NCBI GenBank assembly: GCA_002438575.1
Contig: DJPP01000077.1
Span: 438-10,851 of the forward strand
DNA: 10,414 nucleotides
Direction: 5' to 3'
Source: Oscillospiraceae bacterium UBA6409
Lineage (GTDB): Bacteria > Bacillota > Clostridia > Oscillospirales > Oscillospiraceae
The notes under the pieces were generated by a model. The model saw nothing but the letters and a program-made list of their open reading frames with translations, had not been told where the DNA came from and searched no databases. A program made the translations under genes and the position numbers. Below are positions 6,001 through 10,414 of this stretch, one piece after another; position 1 is the stretch's first letter, and every line of letters begins with the position of its first letter.

Positions 6001-8220
6001 ACGAGCAATGCGGACGTGGTGGTCTCCGCCGATCCCGATACCGCGAACGTCGCGCGCATGGTGACCTACCGCCCGCTGCCCGGCCGGGCTGCCGCCACGG
6101 TCACCGTAACGGTGAAGATTTTGGACCGCCCCAGCGGCGAGGGCAAGGATTATGCCAGCATGAAGGTGCTGGCCAGCAAGGACATCACCCTGACCGTCCA
6201 GCCCCTGACGCAGGAAGAGCTGGATACCGCCGCCGCCTTTATGAAGAAGGTCACCACGGCGGAGGTCTACTGGGAGGGCATCCGCAAGGCCAACAGCGAC
6301 AAGAACAACATCACCGGCGACCTGTACAGCTTTATCGAGATCGTCCCCGACGGCGACGGGTATACGTTCGTTCGCAATGTGGACGACTGGAACCAGTGCG
6401 GCGTCAAGGCTGACGATATCCCCGGTTGGCTCGATACAGAGAAGTACCGCTGCTTCCGATCCTCCCGCCCTTCTGTGGTGGAGCACGAGCTGCTGCGGGT
6501 GCATCGGCCAACGTACAACACCGAGGTCACCATCGACAGCGTGTTCAGCTACACCGAGTACGCCAAGTATTGGGAGAAGTTCCGGGACAACGAGGCCTAC
6601 GCACAGTTTGCCCAGTTCTATCAGCAGCCTGTCTCCCTGACCGTCAAGGTCGCCGGCACCACCGGAAAGGATGACCCCAACGCGCAGAAGGATCTGACGG
6701 CCACGGTCAAGATCACCGGCTATGAGAGCTTCCCCGCTGTGACGGCTTACACCTTCACCGGCGAGGCCGGTCAGACCTGGTCCGCCTGGGATGCCGTCAA
6801 GGCCTGCCTGGACGCCAATGGCTATACCTGCGACGGCTCCGGCAGCTACCTGAAGTCCCTGACCAAGGGCAGCGTCACGCTGGGCGAGGGCGATCACGGC
6901 ACGGAGTCCGGCTGGATGTTCCGCGTTACCCGCGATGGCAGGACCGTTACGCCCAACACCACCCTCGGCACCTATTTCCTGAAGTCCGGCGACGTGGTGG
7001 AGCTGTTTTACACCACGGTCAGTGTTCCGCTGGATCCCGCCGAGACCGATCCCTCCATCACCAACCGTGATTTCGGTCAGGCCTACTCCCAGACCAAGAG
7101 CTTCTCCGGCGCCAGAGCTCTTGCCCCCAATGTGGGCCGCAGTGACGCCGACAGCACAAGCGTCTGGGGCGACTGGATCGTACTGGCCATGGCCCGCAGC
7201 GGCATGAAGCTGTCCGACCAGTTTGTCAAGGACTACTACGCCAAGGTGGAGGCCTATGTCAAGGCCAACTACAACGCCAACGGCACCCTGAAGTACGATG
7301 GCCGGAATGACCTGTATTTCCTCACCGACAACGCCCGATTGGTGCTGGCGCTGACGGCCATCGGCAAGGATCCCGCCAATGTGGGCGGCAAGAACCTGCT
7401 CACTGCCCTAAAGGACAGCAGTGTGGCGCCCAAGCAGACCTCTGACAAGATCTTTGCCCTTATTGCGCTGGACAGCAAGAATTACGGCTCCGCTGCCGAG
7501 TCCCAGCGTTGGGTCGATCTGATCCTGGATGCGCAGGAAACCGATGGCGGCTGGAAGACCTCGGACAGCGCCGCTGCGAGTGACATCGATATGACCGCCA
7601 TGGCGCTGACGGCGCTGGCACCCTATTACGGCGATGGCAACAGCAGGCTGAATGCCGCCGCTGTGGATCGGGCGATCAAATGGCTGTCTGAACAGTATCA
7701 GGCCGGTAAGTATACCAGCTCCGAGACCTGCGCCCAGGTGGTGGTAGCCCTGTCCGCCCTGGGCATCGACGCCAACGCCGATGCGCGCTTTGTCCGCACT
7801 GTGGCCACCGGCGACAGCGAAGTCAGCACCCAGAGCCTGGAGCAGGATGCCAAGACTGTTTCTGTCAGTGTGCTCTCCGCCCTGCTGCAATACCATGTGC
7901 AGGACCAGGGCTTCAAGCACATCTCCAACGGGCCTGTGACCGCCCTCTCCACCGAGCAGGGGCTCTACGCCATGGCCGCCTACCAGCGCTATGCCACGCA
8001 GTCTGAGCGCCTGTACGACATGACGGATGTGCAGGCCGGGCAGGACAAGCCCTCCGGCGGCAGCGGCAATTACTACTATCCCGGCACGGCCGCAGGCACC
8101 AAGACCGACTCTGCCAACACGGCGGATGACAGTCAGATGGTGCTGTGGCTGGGCAGCGCAGTCATGGCGGCGGCAGCCGTTGTGGTGCTGACCCATAAGC
8201 GGAAGCGCGTTTCCAAGTAA
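3034..8220 (+). CDS. Giant surface protein with InlB repeats, DUF4430 and transcobalamin-like alpha/alpha-toroid; probable corrinoid-binding protein
   Basis: A 1728-residue exported protein. In order: signal peptide 1-25 (KKR start, hydrophobic core, cut after VLA); acidic Glu/Gln/Thr-rich linker 26-81; beta-sandwich-like region about 82-213; six InlB B-repeats (Flg_new) 219-681, each ending LYAxW or similar; two Ig-like beta-rich regions about 688-922 and 929-1232; DUF4430 about 1235-1329 (SGWMFRV, then FLKSGDVVELFYT); alpha/alpha-toroid about 1330-1669, with a QW-type motif QETDGGW (1501-1507), SDIDMTAMALTAL and a closing STEQGLYAMAAY helix; Gly/Ser/Tyr linker; a degenerate sorting motif SANTAD (from 1693), a hydrophobic helix and KRKR tail. 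Established: DUF4430 is the beta-domain fold of transcobalamin and intrinsic factor, whose alpha domain is an alpha/alpha-barrel. Here the order is reversed. Squalene-cyclase catalytic DxDD is absent. With the B12 riboswitch upstream, corrinoid capture at the cell surface is the best inference. Another ligand remains possible. Confidence 0.88.
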   Translation: MKKRIISWLLTIVMVVSLLPTSVLADTPAAEQEQTGETVSADTENTVPAEDEETQEQQEPVPQETSVQTVDTQAAAVSVQATTTLDSYFEGLPVTAETEPGSPSSTNKWKITTLDGGSVLMSGNKGKNSSSSTLQLTFTSDVHMTFEYKVSSETNYDKCTIKHGSNILVNEVSGNIDWTLLEVDAKIGDVLQVVYKKDPSGDKNDDCVYLRNFAAGEALVITFHNGEETYTQNIYGGKGTLKANTFTSDSGIFAGWATTDGGAVVYEDGAAIDNVTSNMDLYAVWSAAYTVTLTNGDSSDTVQVPQNSTIGGRLPADPSKTGYTFGGWFNGETQLTAETVISGNVTYTAKWTPITYTIAFNANEGTGTMDSITATYDQKVTLPECTYTRVGYDFNGWATYKSASYGTYSAGQVVSGLTSTDKTTYQLYATWKGKSVTVTVDLNDDSTPATYYGTVGSNYNYLKTSEDTYSQTIKDPARTGYIFAGWFDAAEGGNAISTSYKFTAADAENGFTMYAHWTEAVTITFDANEGTCWSKTKDIPKGTAYSKLPSATLSGKAFDGWYTQKEGGTKVEDTTVFNENTTLYAKWRDYQYVIKFNIKSSDESSVTGTMADQVAPFGKSAVLTKCAYSREGYEFAGWAESSYGSTIKYADEATINREWEEDDWGYNGSEDNETYNLYAIWTEKKSPEQTAADAKLDAADNAITATYNPVYGTDTNALTMISAKLAAAGITNVTVTVKEAAYSSNNYVGIAADGTIQYKWNPNGTTTAVAGTVRPVFILTYTDGSNTSYTRETTGCLFNMGLDEEKAMTALRAVAYRITVPETVESAGDLTSLPKYPLKAGVDESSVDYSKSDDLELWTTAAWTSGSTAIISISDGSDPYFSPYKATVSLPAQDTSVTLTLTLTYNGREDLKVSKAYTVNVKGSAAPADNKYQTALDKALTDIGLTNPEDGSKIDVNNVTSDIQFPTTRDLRRLTEGGFDGKYTPILLCTSNADVVVSADPDTANVARMVTYRPLPGRAAATVTVTVKILDRPSGEGKDYASMKVLASKDITLTVQPLTQEELDTAAAFMKKVTTAEVYWEGIRKANSDKNNITGDLYSFIEIVPDGDGYTFVRNVDDWNQCGVKADDIPGWLDTEKYRCFRSSRPSVVEHELLRVHRPTYNTEVTIDSVFSYTEYAKYWEKFRDNEAYAQFAQFYQQPVSLTVKVAGTTGKDDPNAQKDLTATVKITGYESFPAVTAYTFTGEAGQTWSAWDAVKACLDANGYTCDGSGSYLKSLTKGSVTLGEGDHGTESGWMFRVTRDGRTVTPNTTLGTYFLKSGDVVELFYTTVSVPLDPAETDPSITNRDFGQAYSQTKSFSGARALAPNVGRSDADSTSVWGDWIVLAMARSGMKLSDQFVKDYYAKVEAYVKANYNANGTLKYDGRNDLYFLTDNARLVLALTAIGKDPANVGGKNLLTALKDSSVAPKQTSDKIFALIALDSKNYGSAAESQRWVDLILDAQETDGGWKTSDSAAASDIDMTAMALTALAPYYGDGNSRLNAAAVDRAIKWLSEQYQAGKYTSSETCAQVVVALSALGIDANADARFVRTVATGDSEVSTQSLEQDAKTVSVSVLSALLQYHVQDQGFKHISNGPVTALSTEQGLYAMAAYQRYATQSERLYDMTDVQAGQDKPSGGSGNYYYPGTAAGTKTDSANTADDSQMVLWLGSAVMAAAAVVVLTHKRKRVSK
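3688..5076 (+). repeat. Six tandem InlB B-repeat (Flg_new) coding units
   Basis: Six protein repeats of about 65-90 residues lie within the surface-protein gene, ending at the Trp codons at about 3888, 4086, 4326, 4584, 4794 and 5076. Each starts with a beta strand of the form (V/Y)-T-(I/V)-x-F-(N/D), has a central F-x-GW motif (FAGW, FGGW, FNGW, FAGW, FDGW, FAGW) and ends in (L/M)YAxW or YTAKW. These are the hallmarks of the Listeria-Bacteroides repeat, a beta-grasp-like stalk module of surface proteins. They probably lift the C-terminal ligand-binding domains, or space them, within the cell wall. Units 3 to 5 use visibly more AT-ending codons than the flanking sequence. Confidence 0.88.
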
Positions 8221-8234
8221 CAACAGAACAGCCG

Positions 8235-8262
8235 ACGCAGAGGCGCGAGAGCGCCTCTGCGT
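8235..8262 (+). other. Perfect 12-bp hairpin between the two DUF4430 genes
   Basis: ACGCAGAGGCGC (8235-8246) and GCGCCTCTGCGT (8251-8262) pair perfectly around a GAGA tetraloop of the stable GNRA type. It starts 14 bases after the stop codon of the surface protein. Only a short T-stretch interrupted by other bases follows (ATGGCACTTTTA), so it is a poor terminator. It more likely protects the upstream message from 3' exonucleases or permits partial read-through to the lipoprotein gene. Confidence 0.7.
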
Positions 8263-8289
8263 ATGGCACTTTTATGAGGGATGAGAGAT

Positions 8290-9069
8290 ATGAAGAAAAA
8301 CCACCGATTTTGGCTGCTGGCGCTGGTCCTGTCTCTGCTGCTGACCTGCGCCGCCTGCGGTAAGCAGAAAGCCCCTGCCGCCGACACGACCTCTGACACA
8401 AAGCAGGAACAGACCGCGGACACCAGGAAGGACGATACATCTGAAACGGGCACCACCAAGGCTGACGGCAAGCAGGACGCGGCAAAGACCGAGGATAAGA
8501 CCGTGGACGATAAGAAGCCCGACGAGCAGAAGGTGGCGGACGAGGCCAAGAAGACCGAGGAGGACATCAAAAAGCAGGAGGAAGCCAAGCGCCTGGAGGA
8601 GCAGAAGCGGCTGGAAGAAGAGAAGAAACAGCAGGAACAGGAGCAGCCTGCTGCGCCGGACCCGGACCCTGAACCCGCGCCGGCTCCTGACCCGGCGCCG
8701 GCGGCGTCCGTGTCGCTGTATATCTCCTGTGCCAACGCCGTGGGGATCCAGTCCGGCCTGCCCGCCGGAGGTGTCCTGCTCAGCAGCACGACATCCATCA
8801 CCCCCGGTGAGACGGTCATGCAGGTGCTCCAACGCGCCTGCCGCGACGCGGGCATACCCATGGTCAACAAAAGCGGCTATATCAGTGCCATCGGCGGCGT
8901 ATACGATCACATCAGCGATGCGTACCCCTCCTCCGGCTGGATGTACTGTGTGGACGGCTGGTTCCCCAACTACGGTGCCGGCAGCTATACGCTCTCCGGC
9001 GGCGAAAGCATCCAGTGGCTCTATACGCTGGACGGCGGCGCAGACGTGGGCAATACCTATATGGGCTGA
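8290..9069 (+). CDS. DUF4430 lipoprotein with charged and Pro-rich stalk; probable membrane-tethered corrinoid-binding protein
   Basis: A 259-residue predicted lipoprotein. The N-terminus MKKNHRF is followed by a Leu-rich core and the sequence LLLTCAACGK; the lipid-bearing Cys is C20 or C23 (LLTC or CAAC, neither perfect). Residues about 25-119 are almost all Lys, Glu, Gln, Asp, Thr and Ala, a likely extended or coiled-coil stalk. Residues 120-137 are Pro-Asp/Ala rich, a stiff spacer. A DUF4430 domain covers about 138-259, with the diagnostic block SGWMYCVDGWFPNYGAGSY then LSGGESIQWLYTLDGGADVG. Known: this fold forms the beta domain of transcobalamin and intrinsic factor. I infer an outer-face tethered receptor that shuttles a corrinoid toward the ECF importer encoded next. 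An ATG at 8281 is also in frame, but the GAGGG at 8276-8280 is correctly spaced (9 bases) only for 8290. It lies 69 bases behind the surface-protein gene and probably shares its transcript. Confidence 0.88.
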   Translation: MKKNHRFWLLALVLSLLLTCAACGKQKAPAADTTSDTKQEQTADTRKDDTSETGTTKADGKQDAAKTEDKTVDDKKPDEQKVADEAKKTEEDIKKQEEAKRLEEQKRLEEEKKQQEQEQPAAPDPDPEPAPAPDPAPAASVSLYISCANAVGIQSGLPAGGVLLSSTTSITPGETVMQVLQRACRDAGIPMVNKSGYISAIGGVYDHISDAYPSSGWMYCVDGWFPNYGAGSYTLSGGESIQWLYTLDGGADVGNTYMG

Positions 9070-9070
9070 A

Positions 9071-9097
9071 AAAACGGGCGGCGCTGCCGTCCGTTTT
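9071..9097 (+). terminator. Intrinsic terminator after the DUF4430 lipoprotein
   Basis: A 12-bp stem with one G-U pair (AAAACGGGCGGC, 9071-9082, with GCCGTCCGTTTT, 9086-9097) and a 3-base loop begins one base after the stop codon. The A-rich 5' side and T-run on the 3' side fit a Rho-independent terminator. It closes the riboswitch-controlled unit and separates it from the ECF operon. Confidence 0.88.
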
Positions 9098-9120
9098 CCA
9101 CCATTTCCCGCGGGGAAGGA

Positions 9121-9150
9121 TTGACGTACACCGCAGTTTCGGGATATAAT
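9121..9150 (+). promoter_or_regulatory. Sigma-A promoter of the ECF transporter operon
   Basis: A -35 box TTGACG (9121-9126) and perfect -10 box TATAAT (9145-9150) with an 18-base spacer. Transcription should start near 9157, about 30 bases before the start codon. The leader is too short to hold another riboswitch. The ECF genes therefore appear to be expressed independently of the B12 riboswitch unless read-through occurs. The ribosome binding site AGGAGGTGAT (9175-9184) is almost fully complementary to 16S rRNA. Confidence 0.88.
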
Positions 9151-9187
9151 CTAAAGGTTAGGACAACGATTTTCAGGAGGTGATCTC

Positions 9188-10087
9188 ATGGACGATACGC
9201 TGCGCTCCTGCCATCCGGCGGTGAGCTTTGCCTATTTCGCCCTGGTCATCGCCTGCACGATGCTTTTGATGCACCCGGTGTGCCTGGCACTGTCGGCGCT
9301 GGGCGGCGGGTGGTATGTCGTCCGCCTGCTGGGCGGCAAGGGCCTGCGCCGCCATCTGCTGTGGCTGCTGCCCATGGCCCTCCTGGCGGCGGCGGTGAAC
9401 CCTGCCTTTGTCCACCAGGGCGTCACCATTCTGGCCTACCTGCCCTCCGGCAATCCTTTGACGCTGGAGAGCCTGCTCTACGGTCTGGCCGCCGGCGCCA
9501 TGCTCAGCGCCGTGGCGCTGTGGTTCGTCTGCGTCACCGATGTCATTACCTCGGACAAGGTGGTGTACCTTTTCGGCCGCGTTATCCCGGCGCTGTCCCT
9601 GCTGCTGAGCATGATCCTCCGCTTTGTGCCCCGCTTTGTCCGGCGGCTCCGTGCCGTGGCCCAGGCCCAGCGTCATCTGGGCCGCGATACCCGGACCGGC
9701 TCCCCGGTCCGGCGCGTCAGAAGCGCCCTGCGGGTGTTCTCCATCGTCGTCACCTGGAGTCTGGAAAGCGGGCTCATCACCGCCGACAGTATGCGCTGCC
9801 GCGGCTACGGCCTGCCGGGGAGGACCTCCTTCTCTCTCTACCGGTTTGACCGGCGTGACGGTGCCGTCGCCCTCTGGCTGGCCTTCTGCGGCCTGTATCT
9901 GCTGGGCGGCGGTCTGGCCGGCGGCCTGCGCTTTCAGTATTACCCCATGCTGCTCAGCGGTCCCGTCACACCGCTGGCGATCAGCTTTTTCGCCGTTTAC
10001 GGCCTGCTGTGCTTTACGCCGGTGCTGCTGGACGCCCTGTCCCGGCGCCGCTATCTCGTCCGGAAAGGAGGGACGCCCCATGCCTGA
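9188..10087 (+). CDS. ECF transporter transmembrane (T) component
   Basis: A 299-residue integral membrane protein of the EcfT/CbiQ family, somewhat longer than the common 260-270. Known role: it couples ATP hydrolysis by the EcfA ATPases to toppling of a vitamin-binding S component. Visible: hydrophobic segments at about 10-50, 55-75, 90-120 and 130-150; a cytoplasmic helix with AQAQRHLG (first coupling motif region); the second coupling motif ADSMRCRGYG (199-208), equivalent to the family's A-x-x-x-R-x-RG signature; and two more membrane segments at the C-terminus (about 220-245 and 255-280). The start follows an excellent AGGAGGTGAT. The stop codon overlaps the next gene by 8 bases (10080-10087), so the two are translationally coupled. 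Substrate is set by the S component, which is not in the window; position beside B12-linked genes suggests cobalamin. Confidence 0.9.
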   Translation: MDDTLRSCHPAVSFAYFALVIACTMLLMHPVCLALSALGGGWYVVRLLGGKGLRRHLLWLLPMALLAAAVNPAFVHQGVTILAYLPSGNPLTLESLLYGLAAGAMLSAVALWFVCVTDVITSDKVVYLFGRVIPALSLLLSMILRFVPRFVRRLRAVAQAQRHLGRDTRTGSPVRRVRSALRVFSIVVTWSLESGLITADSMRCRGYGLPGRTSFSLYRFDRRDGAVALWLAFCGLYLLGGGLAGGLRFQYYPMLLSGPVTPLAISFFAVYGLLCFTPVLLDALSRRRYLVRKGGTPHA

Positions 10088-10414
10088 CCTGCTGTGCCTG
10101 GAGCACTTCGGCTTCACCTATCCCCAGCAGCCCCGCCCTGCGCTAACGGACGTGTCCCTCACGGTCCGTCAGGGCGAGTTCTGGGTCCTCTGCGGCGCCT
10201 CCGGCTGCGGCAAGACCACGCTTCTCCGCCAGCTGAAGCCCGCCCTGCGCCCCCACGGTGCGGCCGAGGGCCGCATCCTCTTCGACGGCCGGCCGCTGGA
10301 TGACCTGCCGCCCCATCGGCAGGCCGCCGATATCGGCTTCGTTCTCCAGTCTCCGGAGGAGCAGACCGTCACCGACAAGGTCTGGCATGAGCTGGCCTTC
10401 GGACTGGAGAGCCT
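10080..10414 (+). CDS. ECF transporter ATPase (EcfA), 5' part, cut by the window edge
   Basis: The first 111 codons of an ABC-type ATPase that runs off the right end. Visible: A-loop Tyr14 (FTYP), Walker A GASGCGKTT (39-47), Q-loop Gln90 in FVLQSPEEQ, followed at once by VTDKVWHELAFGLES (97-111). The VTDxVWHELAFGLE stretch is characteristic of ECF-type ATPases and marks them off from ordinary ABC importers. The signature LSGGQ, Walker B and the coupling helix lie beyond the window. AAGGAGGG at 10065-10072 is well placed for the ATG at 10080, inside the end of the T-component gene. It may be a single ATPase followed by a partner, or a fused double ATPase; this cannot be decided here. Confidence 0.92.
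   Translation, partial: MPDLLCLEHFGFTYPQQPRPALTDVSLTVRQGEFWVLCGASGCGKTTLLRQLKPALRPHGAAEGRILFDGRPLDDLPPHRQAADIGFVLQSPEEQTVTDKVWHELAFGLES

Noticed and set aside
4690..6897. A 735-codon open frame on the minus strand opposite the giant surface-protein gene
   Set aside because: It is antisense to a gene with clear domains, has low-complexity Gly/Val/Ala/Leu content, and arises from the GC-ending codon bias of the + strand. The same holds for the minus-strand frames at 1544-2956, 2920-4581, 7408-8223 and 9173-10117.
7021..8040. A functional squalene-hopene cyclase or prenyltransferase
   Set aside because: The toroid has a QW-like motif but no DxDD acid motif, sits in an extracellular protein with a signal peptide, and directly follows DUF4430. 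A binding role is more likely than catalysis.

Overview
The window looks like the chromosome of a GC-rich, Gram-positive anaerobe of the Clostridia, probably a gut Oscillospirales/Oscillospiraceae-type bacterium. This is inferred from consensus sigma-A promoters (TTGACA/TATAAT), strong AGGAGG ribosome binding sites, a large wall or surface protein with InlB/Flg_new repeats, a lipoprotein, an ECF-type transporter and a GC-rich codon bias. No species can be named from the sequence. Every gene seen is on the + strand.

Left part (1-2272), ordinary housekeeping or accessory genes: a KtrA/TrkA-type regulator of potassium uptake (16-663), a small nitroreductase with its own promoter and terminator (766-1281; terminator 1339-1374), and a GufA-like ZIP metal transporter (1538-2272).

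Middle (2273-3033), a 761-base gene-free control region. It starts with a near-perfect sigma-A promoter (2282-2310), followed by a cobalamin (B12) riboswitch (about 2344-2569) and a strong intrinsic terminator (2638-2672). Then comes an unexplained run of hairpins and palindromes with one duplicated module (2761-2989). A clear Shine-Dalgarno site lies just before the next gene, so the 5' leader is about 720 nt long.

Right part (3034-10414), the candidate B12 capture and uptake locus. A 1728-residue secreted, membrane- or wall-anchored protein carries six InlB/Flg_new repeats, Ig-like regions, a DUF4430 domain and an alpha/alpha-toroid. DUF4430 is the fold of the beta domain of animal transcobalamin and intrinsic factor, and the toroid resembles their alpha domain. 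After a 12-bp intergenic hairpin comes a lipoprotein with a charged and proline-rich stalk and a second DUF4430 domain. A terminator and a fresh sigma-A promoter then lead into an ECF transporter operon: the T component (9188-10087) overlapping the first ATPase (10080 to the window edge).

The most economical reading is that B12 shortage lets transcription pass the riboswitch terminator, so the cell displays a transcobalamin-like surface protein and a membrane-tethered DUF4430 lipoprotein. These would pass a corrinoid to an ECF importer whose S component should lie just beyond the window. The riboswitch and domain identities are well supported. Corrinoid binding by these proteins and the handover to the ECF transporter are inference.
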